A stretch of DNA of 64,000 bases, from NCBI GenBank assembly GCA_032622095.1, contig CP136066.1, positions 147,465,559 to 147,529,558 on the forward strand, given 5' to 3'. Of this stretch, positions 1 through 12,480 are shown piece after piece; position 1 is the first letter of the stretch; each line of letters begins with the position of its first letter. Source of the DNA: Siphonodentalium dalli (taxonomy: Eukaryota > Mollusca > Scaphopoda > Gadilida > Siphonodentaliidae). The position numbers were made by a program, and so were the translations under genes. The notes under the pieces were generated by a model, which made no database searches, was not told where the DNA came from, and was given only the letters and a program-made list of their open reading frames with translations.

Positions 1-690
1 CATCTTCTTCGTTCTTCATCTGTCGGTTCTAAGGTCCCACCCGCCATGGGATGCAAGGAGACGAACTCACTCTCCGCCTTAGCGACAAAACGACCAGCAC
101 AGGAGGAGGCCTACTCTGAAGATGGCGAGACAACCAACATTAATAGTGAACTAACAGCTGTTTGCCAAAGCAAAAGGCAGATAACCTGATGCCCAATTTG
201 TGGCACAGGGATCAAATTGAGAACCCATTAGGCCAAACGGGTTGTACAATGATAATGGAGTCAAGCCATCGGATCAGAGGGAGCCCCCACCATCGCATGC
301 TGCAAGGTGGTCATGCCCAAGCTAATATCCTGGCCAAGCTGGAGGGTGGGGAGAGGTCATTGTTCTCCAAGCCCCTAGACGGTTGAGTGACAGGTAAGGC
401 CTTTCTGAGAAGTCTTTCATTCTGAGAGCATGCGCGGCCAGGGGGTACTTGACGTACTACCGTATCGATAGGGCCACTGCCCTGCGCTTAAGCTGCCAAA
501 GGCCCGTCGGCCATGTCGTTTCATGCGCACGCGAGTTGGCAGCTTTTGCGCCCAGAACCGCTGGCAACCGGTGGGGGACAAAACGTCCTGGAGGTCCCAA
601 GTACCCCGTCAGCTCCACCGGTAGCATCCCCACTAGTTGATTGAACCGCCGTTGGGTAATCGGAGGAGCGTGAACTGGTCCTGTCTTCCT
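1..690. other. GC-rich block at left edge, unrecognised
   Basis: The first 690 bases are clearly richer in G and C than the following AT-rich intron, with an abrupt return to AT-rich sequence near 700. No long reading frame with family motifs and no splice-consistent ankyrin exon is seen. The sharp composition edge suggests a repeat fragment or a retro-inserted transcript, but I do not recognise the family. Confidence 0.35.
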
Positions 691-3394
691 TCTTAGAACA
701 GCTTCCTCTTCTTTCTTCTTCTGATCACATGTCTCTGAGGTACCTATGTATCACAAGATATCCTTGTAGAAACCCTGTGATACAAATCTTTCGGGTGTAT
801 AAATATATAAAGTGAAATAATAGATATATCAGAGTGATATATAAGTCAGCATGAAATCATGACAGAAGGCCCTACCAAAGCTGCGCCCATCAATGCAATG
901 GGCGGAGCCAGAGCACAGATCCCTGGCATGATCCAATGTATCACTAAATATATCTATATAGCCCCTCAGAGAACATGACTAACAGCCATAAGCACCGGGA
1001 GCTCATGGCCGAAAACCGCAGGTGACCAGAGCAGCCACTGAGAAAGCAGGTGCCAAACAATAGTGTCAGACGAGTTAATTTTTGAGAAATTCCCAACAAT
1101 CACCATCATTTGGAATGGAGACAAAGCAAATTTTGCAATCACGACTATTATGTTCAGCCTAAATCCACACACAGCACTATTATTAGGTCCTCACGACCAT
1201 TAGGCACCTGAGAGCAGTCCACGTTCCCAGTGGAATACCCACCGCAATCTGATTTTAAGAAATTAAGGTGTGCATACCATGTCTATGACTCTATATAATG
1301 TACTTAATTAAACGATCGTAGTAAAATATGAAGATAGTTGTCTCTTCTACAACAGAAATCAGTTCAAATGATGTACAATGTGGTCCGATGATAAACACAG
1401 GTAAATTGTCACCGTCACCATACGGAATATTCAGGTCTGAGCCTCTGCCCAGAACATCATGTCACTTTTCCCCAAACATGCAGCAGAACGACCAAGGCGT
1501 GTGTGATAGGTAGGTTAGTGTGCAGCATGCAGCAAACTAGGGGAAGACCCGCTCTAAAATTGGCTCCCCTCAGAAACAAATGAATGAAATTATCATCCTC
1601 CGAGTAAAGGACACACATCCCTTACAATGTTGCATATTTACTTATTGAATTTTAATAGCCATGACAGAGAGGAACTCCCCCTACCCAAGTGGTCCTGTTT
1701 AAGGCATGTTTAAGGAAAATAGGACAAATCCAGCATAGACCAAAGCGCGCAGAGTTGGCAGCATGTTTTCAGGCCCTTATGATTGGGCGTCTGGTGCCAT
1801 GGGGATGGGATCCACTTGTACAGGGTGGTCCCCTGCCTGCTGGGGAAAGGTCTGTAATGCTGGTCAATGATCTTCCTCGAAAGCTAAGCTGGACAGCGCA
1901 AACGTCTTTGCCTGTTGTATTGTCTATGTGCCAGATAATCAAATTGATATGGGCAATAGAAGGACGAAGAGCCATGTGATGGACTCTTGTCAGAAAGTCT
2001 ATTGGCAGTGGTCGTGGGACACGTGACAATATAAATGCTTTCCATGTAAATGTGCTTCATTCGGGTGTGAAGTCTATTCGCCATATCAACGGTACGAAAG
2101 GTCTGGACACGTATATATATTTGAAAATATTTGAAAATACCTTCAAAACTCCTACCATGCCCTTTATGAACAATGCACGCCGTATTGTATGTACAGCATG
2201 TTCGTGTACCAAGCTCACATTTGATATGGTTACTTGCCCTAAATAATGTATCCCCCCCCTCGTCGTCTTGGAATACCACTGCTATTATATCAGTATTCAT
2301 TGGGGACCGTCATCCAGGCATTCTTCTTTCTCAAATTTTGGCCACTGTCGCCATTAATGCTGCGAGAAACGGCCACATACGGAATCGAACATTCCACAGC
2401 AGCAATTGACAATGGGCCAGTTAACTGGAGGGGTGAAGTCACCATGATTCCAAATACCTGTCAGGCTGGGATCATGAATAATTCCATTGCAAATAACACT
2501 TGCACATTCCCATAATTGAATCAAGAAGGGGAAAGGATCAAAAGTATCTTCAAATATATTCGTAGATAGTGAAACCATGATTAAACACCGTCAGAGTGAC
2601 AATAAGCTTCTTCCCTTACTCTAGAGAATGCAAACCTGATCACCCATGATTTGTAATTTTGTGTCCCAATTTTGTGAGCCATATCCAGAATCGTAGCAAC
2701 CCGACCCCCACCGTCTGTAAACCTGAACAGGAAGGATAGCAATTATGTTTGTATTCCGGAAGGAGACACCATTTAGTCGAGAAACAACCCAGCAATTTTG
2801 AAATGATGGGTTAATTTTGGATACAATTCACAATAATAACTAAAATCTGGAATTGAGACTTTTAAGAGTGAAATCTTTTCTTCACGATTAATTTTAGTCC
2901 TAATCCCCGCAGATCACCATTACTAGGCCATCACGAATATCATGCACCGAGAGCAAGATAAGCCCATCGTCAGACCGGCTTGCTTAGAATCGCCGCTATT
3001 GTTCATCAGAGCAGAAACAACGAGATAGATATGAAAGCGACCTACATGGCTGAGAGTGATCATTAGCTATGATGTCCGGGGGACAATGGCATGTCATGCT
3101 TGCAATCATTAAATGCTAGCAGTTCTAAATTCGACAGTGAAGTTGAAGCGCTGTACGAGAATCGAATCATGTTCCCCAACAGAATTCTGACCCTTGTCAG
3201 ATATCAATCCCTGTCTGAAATTAATAATGACACTAATGAATCTTAGTACCACGACAGTCATTATGTAACCAAATAACAATGATTATTAAACATGAAACAG
3301 TACCATTCTGATATTGATAAACTGTAGTCAACTTCAAGCGTCGACAAACACATCTGGATCATAGGAGACATGTGTGAGAGTAGTGAAACATAAA
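691..3394. other. Intronic DNA with nothing identifiable
   Basis: AT-rich non-coding sequence. Reading frames are short and show no domain motifs. No clear terminal inverted repeats or tandem repeats were found by eye. It lies in an intron of the minus-strand ankyrin gene, downstream of the last visible exon. Confidence 0.4.
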
Positions 3395-3815
3395 ACACAA
3401 AGTATTATGTGAAAGCACATTGTTCTGACGATTAGCGAGGGAATTAATGAAAGAAAATTCCCCAAAATGAAACGCCATAGTATAATAACATTCGCACGAA
3501 ATTAGGAGACTTCGATAGCGAATCACGTGGCAGTTAGGGTCAACCAATTCTAACCTACCTTAGAGGTTCTAGAATAAGGCCATATATGTATTTCGCACAA
3601 TAAACGTAACCTTATGATAGATATCATCGTCAGCAAAGCGGGAATGATTGAAAGAAAATTCCGCGAGTTGAAAATACCACGAGTAAAATAACACAAAATT
3701 AGGAGACTGATTATTAAAACGAACCACGTGGCATTAACAATCTAACCAAGGCTATCATACCTTATAGGGTCTATAAGAATTCCATATATGTATTGTTCAC
3801 AACAATTGATGTGCG
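3395..3815. repeat. Diverged two-copy tandem duplication, about 210 bp unit
   Basis: Two neighbouring segments (about 3400-3610 and 3620-3812) share the same ordered landmarks: TGAAAGAAAATTCC, then AAATTAGGAGACT, then CACGTGGCA, then ACCTTA near a TCTA, then CATATATGTATT. They differ by many substitutions and small indels, so the duplication is old. Function unknown. Confidence 0.6.
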
Positions 3816-4287
3816 TCGTATCATTTAAACGATGGTCGCGCTATGGCGAATTGGAATTCAGACGGCATTTTGTCGAAAACACGGAACAATTGTTTTGTTT
3901 GAAGCGAAACGGTCCATGAATTCGAAACCGAAAATGATCAAAATGAACGCGGAGGCAACCAGAGGGAATTATTGTATAGATAAATTGAATTTATTGAGTT
4001 GTAGGTGAAACTCCAAATTCAAATACACCCTTATACTTATCTTGTTGGCTCGGCAGCAGAAATAAAACTAAGACAATTCGATCAAGCAGAGCCAGTTATA
4101 TGGGGAGCGTTCAAGCGTGACTAATCTTGGCAAGTCAATCAACGATCGGGAGGCGACCAAAAAGTTAACCCTTTTCTACTGTGGCTTGCAAAGCAGGACA
4201 TATATCCATATAGTTCAGTGTGAAGGCTTCCTTTGGCGGAAATATATGAAATGTGGCTCTCCTAAATATTGAATGTTGAGTACTTAC

Positions 4288-4486
4288 GTTCTCCCCCTTG
4301 AGTCTTGGTGAGCCACATTGGCCCCAGCTATGATGAGTATCTTTGAGCATTCCTCGTTACCCAATGAAATTGCATAGAAAAGTGGAGAGCATTTATTGCG
4401 GTCTTCGATGTTCACTTTGGCTTTACATTTCTTCACTAGTATATCAACACATTTATGGTGGCCCCTGCTTGCTGCACAATGCAAAG
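4288..4486 (-). CDS. Ankyrin gene exon 6 of visible set
   Basis: 199 nt exon, phase 1 in and phase 2 out; acceptor GTTTCAG, donor GTAAGT. It encodes about 66 residues with repeat starts ALHCAASRGHHKC and CSPLFYAISLGNEEC, a GANVAHQD turn and the start of another repeat at DSRGRT. The coding frame must continue in a further exon to the left. I found no matching exon with a phase-2 acceptor in 1-4287, so it probably lies outside the window. Confidence 0.93.
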
Positions 4487-4574
4487 CTGAAACAGATCAT
4501 ATTGAATATGACAGCATTTTGTTATATGGATGCTTTATGTATAGATATGCAGGCTATTAGATTGGTCAGCTTAA

Positions 4575-4808
4575 CTTTTTCAGTGCCAGGCTTATTTTTC
4601 TTACATTTCTCATGGGCATAAAAATTATTACTATGAATACTTGGTGATAGTTTTGAGTTATAACATGCCCCTAAGGACTTATCCAGTTTGTTTTTAAATT
4701 CGCTATAGCATGCTTAAGCATACCCAAAAAAAATTCAACACAAAGAGAGAAAAAAATCGAAAAAAGAACAAGAAAAAAGAAGATAGATCGCCCCTGGCAC
4801 TGAAAGAG
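4575..4808. mobile_element. TTAA-flanked MITE, relative of family E
   Basis: Flanked by TTAA at 4571-4574 and 4809-4812. The left end reads CTTTTTCAGTGCCAGG and the right end is its near inverse, CCTGGCACTGAAAGAG. Ends and target match the shorter family E element at 15712-15830, but the interior differs. TTAA duplications with such ends are typical of piggyBac-type non-autonomous elements. No coding capacity. Confidence 0.7.
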
Positions 4809-4852
4809 TTAAAGGTCCATCCCATATATATCAGGGATGTCGTATAAATATA

Positions 4853-5126
4853 TAATCAGCAGATAGCTCAATTCAGAACCTTTCGGCCTCTAGCTTTGTC
4901 CTTCTTTAGCATTTAATATAAGGGAGACAACTACATCTTTGAAGTAAGCAATATTACATAATGACAATAAATCAGTTCAGTTGGACCATGCAACAACGTT
5001 ATTGGTCCAACTGAACTGATTTATTGTCATTATATAATATTGTATACTGCGAAGATGTAGTTGTCTCCCTTATATTAAATGCTGAAAGAGGCCAAAAGCT
5101 TCTAAACAGAGCTATCTGATGATTAT
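4853..5126. mobile_element. Fold-back MITE with arms over 100 bp
   Basis: Near-perfect inverted arms around a short loop near 4990-5000. Arm landmarks include AAGGGAGACAACTACATCTT on the left and its inverse on the right, and AATCAGTTCAGTTGGACCA near the loop. Outermost bases CAGATAGCTC and GAGCTATCTG extend the symmetry. It would form a large hairpin in RNA or single-stranded DNA. Superfamily uncertain. Confidence 0.75.
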
Positions 5127-5312
5127 ACATTAGATTGCTCTTTATTTGATTGGCATAACTTTGGCACATAAGAGCAAACCATGTTTTGTCCTGGTAGGAG
5201 AACATTTGGACATTTAGAACATAAAACTTGAAACCTTGCATTTGATTTCCAAGAATGATAAATTTCATTGAGATCTGATAACCAATGCTCTATGCAGACT
5301 ATGCTCTTCTTA

Positions 5313-8300
5313 CTGTAGTGTGGTCGTGGTACGCAAAAAAAGGGGTCAACCCAGAAGAAATTGGTATAGAAGCGATCTCGGTGTCATTCAACGCGGGAGA
5401 ATCTCTGCTACAACATATCCAAAATCCGCTAAAATCCGCTTTGGGCAAAATCCAGGATCCAAGATGACGTCCAACATGGCCGCCTTTAGTCAAAAGAGAT
5501 TCTGACTGAGATTAATTCGACATAATGAGAACAAATGTTGCCATATTAATACAAATGTATATATTTTTGCGAAGGTAAAGTATTATGCCACATATCTATA
5601 GAAATAATGGAACCCCTCGCCCCAGATGGCTGCCAAAATGGTTGCCTAAACTCGAAAATTTGAAACTTAAAGATCAATTCCTGTTGTTTGATAATGGTTC
5701 AGACTGGCGACATTGATTAGTCATATTCATGTTAATTCATCATTGGAGCAATGAAAGATACCATAAATGGGGTCCCAGACTCATATACACCCTCAAAAAT
5801 TTGATTTTACAGAACGCGGTATAAAATTCCACAAAAATCGCCATTGGGATTCCAGTCGTATATCAACAAGAAATGGACAGAACTGTACAATGTAAGTTGG
5901 GCATACCATTATCTATAATTACTCCAATTCAATGAAACCCAAATTGGCGCTTTGTCTTAAAATGGCTGCCAAAATGGCGGTCAAAATATGGAAAATGGCA
6001 GATATTTAGAATGGTCGTCAGAGGGTTAGACCCAGAAGGAATTGGTAAAGAAACGGTTTTGTTGTCATTCGACGCGGGAGAATCTCGTGTATAACATATC
6101 CAAAATCCGCTTTGGGGAAAATACAGAATTCAAGATGGCGTCCAACATGGTCGCCAATAATAATGAAAATGGCAAATATGTAGTTATTCACGAAAACCCA
6201 TTCGACAAAACGCCAATTCGGCACCAATACACATCATTGATTGAAATCAATGTTTTTTGTGGGTATGAGTAGCCAATCACGATTCAAAATGCTAAGATGG
6301 CTACCAAAATGGCCACCGAAAATTGTCGAAATTTAAGTTCTGCTCAGAGGAAAGCCGAAACAACACTTCGGTTGTGAGCTAACGATGACAGACCTATTAA
6401 ACATGTTGCCAATAATCTACTACCACAATCAGTTTAGCCCGAAATGTTCCAACTAAGCAGTATCTACTGCAGGATACAACACGATGTCCACTTATTACGA
6501 GGGACTATCTGGAAATTAATTAAAAAGAAATTAAATTGCTACGAATCTGGATTATTTGAAAACACAGTGTCAACATTTCTACTTATAACGACTATTCGGA
6601 ACATCAAATATATGGGCATCAGTCCGGAAGCATTAGGCTATAATAAATTTTCCAGTGCTGGCGAAAGTGAAAAGGACAGGCGGGAAAAGCGAATAATCTG
6701 GGGTTTACTTAATTGGTGGGCAAGTTGGTTATCGGAGCTGGGGAGTTTCAAAGTAAAATTATTTTCTTCAATATCAAGAGGAAAAATGAAAATTCGCACG
6801 TACATTGTATACCCTTCACATTTTATGTGACAATTCCGTGTCATGCGATTGTGGGTATATACATGTGGATAGAAACATTCTAGTACATATATAGACGCAC
6901 CTATATCGTCTACACATTTAGTGAATTTCATCAATGATATGTAGACACAATGTGCGTCACGGCTGGATCTGACCCATATGCGTAAAGGTATCAACCATTT
7001 AGCTTGATTAACTGGCATTTCAAGGTTGTCATTGGATAGAAATGCCACATGAACATGGCGATTAACAACATGTTTGTCTAAGAAATGTGAACAATGAACA
7101 TGTTATTTTCCGGATGTTAGACAATCAAACTGCCACATAAGGCGTTCATCCATGCTCATCAGAGCACGAAATATGTGCAAATTAATGACACGAAAACTAT
7201 TTCATGCGGACGACGTACTCTAGACCTACATCCAACGTCATTTCCTATTAACTTTTATTGTTTGTACGGATGGTTTCGAGGTTTGAAAATCCCGCTTGTC
7301 CAAGAAAACCTCCACATGCTTACGGAGTCGATGTGTAAACAATGTATGGGGATAGTTTCTTCATATATACATATATGTATTTGGCACACGTATTTTCTAG
7401 AACATAAGAGATCACCATATACCGGAGAGTTGATATCTGGGAAGAGATCAGAGTAAAACTACTTTTCTTACATGTCGAAATGGGGAATCCATGGGCTACA
7501 TTTAGTTCCAGCTTGAAACTTGAAAATGATGGCCGAGCCCGAATAGTTAATATTTCGTCGCATCAGTGCTATAATGTAACCCACATTTTCAACTTTCCGA
7601 GAAAATGAAGGTTGAAGTTTTTAGACAACATTTCTCCTAATGTTGACAAAGCATGACGTATTGTTGTATTTATCCCAATGAAAACTGACATTAGCTGTTC
7701 ATTGAACCACATATTGTTTTATCTTTATTCCCTCGTTTTCTTTTAAAAAGCAATAGCTTGTTTGGAGATATGACATTTTGCGTATGCCAGCGACGATTCG
7801 TTTCCGTGCTATAATGAAGTTGTGATAATAAATGCAGATTAAGCTAAATATGGTGGCAATCGCATGTGTCTATGAACTAAAAAGTGCCTATTCTACACTA
7901 TGAAAATTCACCCATGTGCATCATCATACAGAAATGTGTGGAACAATCACAAAATTTAAATCACCAAATGATCACGTGACTAACATGGAGATACTGCCAT
8001 ATAGCACACATTTTAGAATTCACAAACACAAAACAGAAGTCACATGGACAACCTGAAGCGTCCGATTGGCTGCTGTTGGACATACGACCTCATAGCACGA
8101 ATAATTGTAAAGATCGCTGGAGATACGACATTTGCTTCACTGGTTTGTGCGAATATTTGTCATCCAATGCAAGGACAGTTTGGCCCATCGGATTGGATTT
8201 TTTCTCACGATTCGAATGGTATCAAATACTCATTTCCCGCCATAATGGATATACGACATTATAGCACTGATGAGTCGAGATTTTGTCAACCCGCGGGAAG

Positions 8301-9606
8301 CCACCAAAAGATTGAAAATAAATAGTTTTGATGTATATGAGCCAACTATCAACTGCATCCACCACTCACAACTTCCATTATGTGATAAGCTGGGCAGAGT
8401 CTACCATTTTCGTTTTGGAAGCCATATTAGATAAAATTTATTGTTTCTTTTGGTCTATTTGAGATGGAATGTTCACAAATAAAAGAAACGATCAATTATT
8501 TTGTAGACAAGATCTGCTCATCCCTAAATATCAAATGTGACCAGAACCCCAAAGTCGATTTTGGTTAAATTTCATACCGCATTCGTTATAACTTATTAGT
8601 GAAGGACCGGAGTAAACTATGATCTAATCTATTCGAAATGTCATTGCTGTAATGATCAGTTGACACGATCATTGAAAGAATATACCCATTGTTTCCCAGT
8701 TCAGAGAGCAACAAGTGATAAACAGAAGTGATAGAAAATAGTATTTTTCACATCGGGTGGCCATTTTGGCAGCCATTTTTGGTATTGATTTTTAAGTTTT
8801 TACATAGAGCTAGCATAATGGCATCATAAAGAGTTATACATTCGTATTTATTTAGTCAATTTTATTCATCAACCACTACTTATAATGGATTGAATGACAC
8901 TGTGATCAATATCCGCCATTTTCCATATTTTGACAGCCATTTTGGCAGCCATTTTGAGACAAAGCGCCAATTTGGGTTTCATTGAATTGGAGTATTTATA
9001 GATATTGGTATGCCCAACTTACATTGTACAGTTCTGTCCATTTCTTGTTGATATATGACTGTAATCACAATGGAGAGTTTTGTGGAATTTTATACTGCGT
9101 TCTGTAAAATCGAATTTTTGAGGGTGTAGATGAGTCTGGGACCCCATTTATGGTATCTTTCATTGCTCCAATGATCAATTAACATGAATATAACTAATCA
9201 ATGTCGCCAGTCTGAACCATTATCAAACAACAGGAATTGATCTTTAAGATATTAGGCAAAAACTTCAAATGTTCGAGTTTAGGCCGCCATTTTGGCGGCC
9301 ATCTGGGACGAGGGGTTCCATTTTTGCCATAAACAGGTGGCACAACATTTTACCTTTGCAAAAATGTATAAATTTGTATACATATGAAAACATTTGTTCT
9401 CACTGTTATCGAATTAATCTCAGTCAGAGTATCTTTTGACTAACGGCAGCCATGTTGGACGCCATCTTGGATCCTGAATTTTGCCCAAAGCGTATTTTAG
9501 CGGATTTTGGATATGTTATACACGAGATTCTCCCGCGTCGAATGACACCAAAACCGCTTCTATACCAATTTCTTCCGGGTCGAGCCCTCTGACGACCACA
9601 CTACTG
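5313..9606. repeat. Long-inverted-repeat structure, arms about 650 bp
   Basis: The segment 5313-5975 reappears inverted at about 8945-9606. Shared landmarks are TAGTGTGGTCGT at the outer ends, AGAAATTGGTATAGAAGCG, CGGGAGAATCTC, AACATATCCAAAATCCGC and GTCTGGGACCCCAT. A second, partial copy of the left-arm start lies at 6006-6330 in the same orientation. The interior (about 6.4-8.7 kb) has no recognisable transposase. It may be one non-autonomous element with long arms, or two copies of a repeat inserted in opposite directions. Confidence 0.65.
6400..8900. other. Spacer of the long inverted repeat, nothing identifiable
   Basis: AT-rich sequence between the inverted arms. The longest frames (for example 6444-6830) lack any family motif and are interleaved with frames on the other strand, so I treat them as chance. 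Two loosely similar stretches near 8080 and 8245 share ATACGAC and ATAGCAC. Nothing else stands out. Confidence 0.4.
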
Positions 9607-9639
9607 TACCACTTCTGTGTGTATATCATACTTTTCCAA

Positions 9640-10230
9640 GCGGCACTCTTAGAATTCTAGAACTGTTCAGGGACAGAACGTGATACACGGCCATTCAAGT
9701 AAGGGGTCGCCATTCAAGGACTTACAAATATGGACAAATCTTGCTCAACAGAAATGGCAAATTTTTGTAAATTTTGTGGGTGTGTGGTACCCCAAGGCCT
9801 TCAGTGGGTAAATGTGCAAAAAATGAAAGTCTGTAAAAATATCACCACCAAGAAGAACATGGAGAAATAGTTAAACTTTGTTCTTATATTCATTATTGAT
9901 CGTTCTCCAAAAGCAATTATTTTTTTGTTGAACAAAACTGTTACAGTGATTAGTCAACAAACAGCCATAATCGTGTAGTATGTCCAAATATTATAGTCTG
10001 AAAATGATTTCCAGAATATTTTTCAATGCTTTGACCTTTTCCAATGTTTACCGTCAAGATTTAATTGATTCAACTTATTAGACTAATTGGATTTTTATAG
10101 GTAATTCTAACAGTAAAGTTTACATAACCATGGTTTTGACATGCAAAATCTCATTATTGGACCTAATTGGAGAGTTAATTAATATTAATGTTATTAAGAA
10201 CAAAGCCAACCTATTTTTTCATGTACATGT
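9640..10230. other. Intronic DNA with nothing identifiable
   Basis: AT-rich intron sequence between the inverted-repeat arm and MITE B. No repeats, exons or coding motifs were seen. Confidence 0.4.
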
Positions 10231-10235
10231 TGATG

Positions 10236-10489
10236 CAAGCCTTGAAATAGTGTGCCTGTCATTTGCAGAATGAGGTCCCCAGAGGATGAATTTAGTGAGG
10301 CTACCCCAAATAGCGGGCTAGCATCACCAAATTCACCCTCTGGGGACCTCATTCTGCTTACATATCAGCAGAATAAGGTTTCCAGAGGGTAAATTTGGTG
10401 ATGCTAGCCTGCTATGCGGGGTAGCATCACTAAATTCACCCTCTGGGAACCTCATTCTGCAAATGACAGACGCACTATTTCAAGGCTTG
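10236..10489. mobile_element. MITE family B, copy 1
   Basis: 254 bp nearly symmetrical element. The ends read CAAGCCTTGAAATAGTGTG on the left and the inverse on the right, followed inward by CATTTGCAGAATGAGG and inverse. The interior contains two further self-complementary blocks with landmarks AATTTAGTGA and TAGCATCAC. It lies about 160 bp from the short 75 nt exon. Related copies are at 16175-16563 and 17785-18022. No coding capacity; superfamily not determined. Confidence 0.8.
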
Positions 10490-10646
10490 GATGATAGCTG
10501 TTTTACAGACTTTTATTTACTTTCACATGCACCCAGTTCGAAGGGCTTGCACCCTTTAAAATACTTGTAGTATGTGGGGCATGCATATCACATGACTCAG
10601 ATGTTACTAGCATTTCACCATATAAATATCATATTGAGTCCCTTAC

Positions 10647-10721
10647 CAGTGAGACCGTCTTTATCACGACTATTTACATCAGCACCAGCTTTAACCAGAA
10701 GATAGCAGGCATCAGATACTC
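10647..10721 (-). CDS. Ankyrin gene short exon 5 of visible set
   Basis: 75 nt exon, too short for most ORF scans. Phase 1 in and phase 1 out; acceptor TTTGTAG, donor GTAAGG. It encodes 25 residues making the second helix and loop of an ankyrin repeat, SDACYLLVKAGADVNSRD followed by KDGLT. The split residue joins it to ALHCAASRGHH of the next exon, giving a textbook DGLTALHCAASRGH repeat start. The perfect phase fit on both sides makes this exon secure despite its length. Confidence 0.92.
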
Positions 10722-10792
10722 CTACAAAGAGACAAAAAATAACTAGAGGTGAGACTGAGGATACCCCCGCAGTGCAATTGGGGCTACATTAA

Positions 10793-11124
10793 CCCTTTGG
10801 CGAGTAGAACGACATATATGTCGTCTATCGGTTGAGGAGTAGAACGACATATGTCGTTTCAAGAAGTGCTATTTTATCTAGACATAGCATCAATAAATCA
10901 TCTGATTTATAAATGATTTGTATAGGAGTTATTTTGATTAATATAATGTCCCAAATGTATAAGTGCAATCGATTATGATAACACACGTTAAAAAAAATGC
11001 ACATAAATTAAAACGAATTATTGGACCCTTTTGACCCGAACTTGTTAATAATTTTTACTATGACATTGACGTTAAATTTACTCATGACGTCATGGATATG
11101 ACGTTACAGATACTCTCCAAAGGG
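10793..11124. mobile_element. TTAA-flanked MITE family D, copy 1
   Basis: 332 bp with TTAA at 10789-10792 and 11125-11128. The ends are CCCTTTGGCGAGTA and its near inverse ending CTCTCCAAAGGG. Internal palindromic motifs GACATATATGTC recur near the left end. A second copy in the opposite direction is at 20954-21283. TTAA plus CCC ends is the piggyBac signature. It begins only 72 bp upstream of the acceptor of the 75 nt exon. Confidence 0.82.
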
Positions 11125-11149
11125 TTAAGGGTAGACATATTAACGTATT

Positions 11150-11600
11150 TGTTTAAAAAAAAAAAAACATAAGGAATATACAACTTTGAACAAAATTATG
11201 CTCGTTAGAAAAATTTCAGAGTCCAAAAAGCGACACCAATAAAAAGTCGGATGAAGCTCATAATCGCAGCTGCACAAGTTTGCATAGTGTTAAAAATTTT
11301 AAAAACAATTGAGCAAATTTAGGAATGAAAGTTCAGACAAAATTATGCATGTTGAGAAAAATTTCCAAAGATTTTTGAATGCACACTAATCCACATAAAG
11401 TAAGTGTTACGTGCATTGGACACTAAAAATCAAATATCTCTGCTGGACACATATTGATATACATCGCATGTATCAACAAAACACATTAGCTGCTACATGT
11501 TCACACTGAGTATGGACATTAAATGTGTACTATAAGTCCATATTGAGTATGGACGTGAGATGTCACACTGTGTGCTATAAGTTTAAACTGAGGTAGGACA
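11150..11600. repeat. Diverged fragment of repeat family L
   Basis: Contains phrases shared with the 17.5 kb and 27.4 kb copies: AAAATTATGC, then CAGAGTCCAAAAAG, then CATAATCGCAG and TGCACAAGTTTGCATAGT. It lacks the tetranucleotide run and end hairpin seen in the other copies. The rest of the block, about 11.4-11.6 kb, shows only a short self-similarity (TGAGTATGGAC twice). Confidence 0.4.
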
Positions 11601-11692
11601 TACTTCAGCACTCTAGCAGTCAGGCATTATTCATAGCTGGAAATTAGCAATTAGTGCATCGAAAACAGTATACCACTACATACAGTAATGCT

Positions 11693-11889
11693 CTAAGTAA
11701 TCGACTTCTAAACCACAGCAGAATTATGGGTAACTTTTCAGGAAATATGGCTTGTTGCCATTCATCGGAAAGCTCCCGGCGAGAGCTTTACGATGAATGG
11801 CAACAAGCCATATTTCCGACAAAATCCTGAAAAGTTACCCGTAATTCTTCTTTAAGACTTTAAGAAGTCGATTAATTAGAGCATTACTG
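11693..11889. mobile_element. TA-flanked palindromic MITE family A, copy 1
   Basis: 197 bp fold-back element flanked by TA on both sides. Left end CAGTAATGCTCTAAGTAATC, right end the inverse finishing GCATTACTG. Arms carry AATTATGGGTAACTTTTCAG and ATATGGCTTGTTGCCATTC with a short loop. TA target and mirrored arms suggest a Tc1/mariner-type non-autonomous element. At least nine copies or fragments occur in this window. Confidence 0.88.
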
Positions 11890-11974
11890 TAGGTCGTTAG
11901 CTTAACTTATTATCTGAATCATTCTGCTATTTTATCATGTTTTTCTCGCTGTTGTCTGATTTTATTACATTAAC

Positions 11975-12056
11975 ACCCCTCTAAATGAAAAAAAGAACAT
12001 TCCAACGTATACTGTTATAACTGAATGGGAGAATCCATTCAGTATATAAAGGGTTA
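11975..12056. repeat. Repeat family G fragment
   Basis: Contains CATTCCAACGTATACTG, then GAATGGGAGAATCCATTC, then AAAGGGTTAA. The same block recurs at 27860, 29000 and 30612 on the same strand, and inverted at about 31900, 35225 and 49258. Its edge AAAGGGTTAA matches the inverse of the TTAACCCTTT end shared by families C, D and E. Confidence 0.6.
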
Positions 12057-12229
12057 ATTCTGAATTCCGATGCATGACATCTGCCTGAAGTAAGGCTGTA
12101 CGTGTTCCTTGTGAAAATTCAGTAAGGAAAATTTATCTAATCCCTAGACAGATGCTTTATTCACCTAAAATGAATGTAAATGAAAGTGTCAATGACACTG
12201 TAACTCAACCTGGGGAGGTGTTAATAATT

Positions 12230-12480
12230 TTATGCTGAGCATTCAATAGAATGATAAAGAAGAAGGAAAGCCAAAAGGTTTCATTATAGGGATTGTATTG
12301 TGAAGATGAAATTAAAATCATTTCAAACATATCTCGTGAGGATTGTGACCTGTAGGGTGTGCCAAAGGAAATTGTTGACGCACAGATGCACAGGTTGACA
12401 GATGCACATACGGACGGATGGATGCCAACCCATGGCAATAGCTCAGACCTGACAAGGCCAAGTTGAGCTAACAAAATTGG
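12230..12480 (+). mobile_element. Helentron-like 3' end fragment, family K
   Basis: Reads GGTGTGCCAAAGGAAATTGT-type sequence, then a degenerate tetranucleotide stretch (ACGGACGGATGGATG), then a short terminal stem TAGCTCA with inverse TTGAGCTA. The larger copy at 42350-43205 has the same order. Tandem core, tetranucleotide run and end hairpin is the architecture of DINE/Helentron-type elements. The class assignment is inference. Confidence 0.55.

Noticed and set aside
2370-2400. TTCGATTCC on the minus strand, resembling a tRNA B box
   Set aside because: No A box or cloverleaf arms at the right spacing.
6444-6830. 128-residue plus-strand frame
   Set aside because: Overlaps a 136-residue frame on the other strand, with no family motif and compositional bias only.
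8267-8300. CTGATGA followed by short pairing sequence, hammerhead-like
   Set aside because: The required GAAA strand and closing stems are not found in position; a chance core match only.
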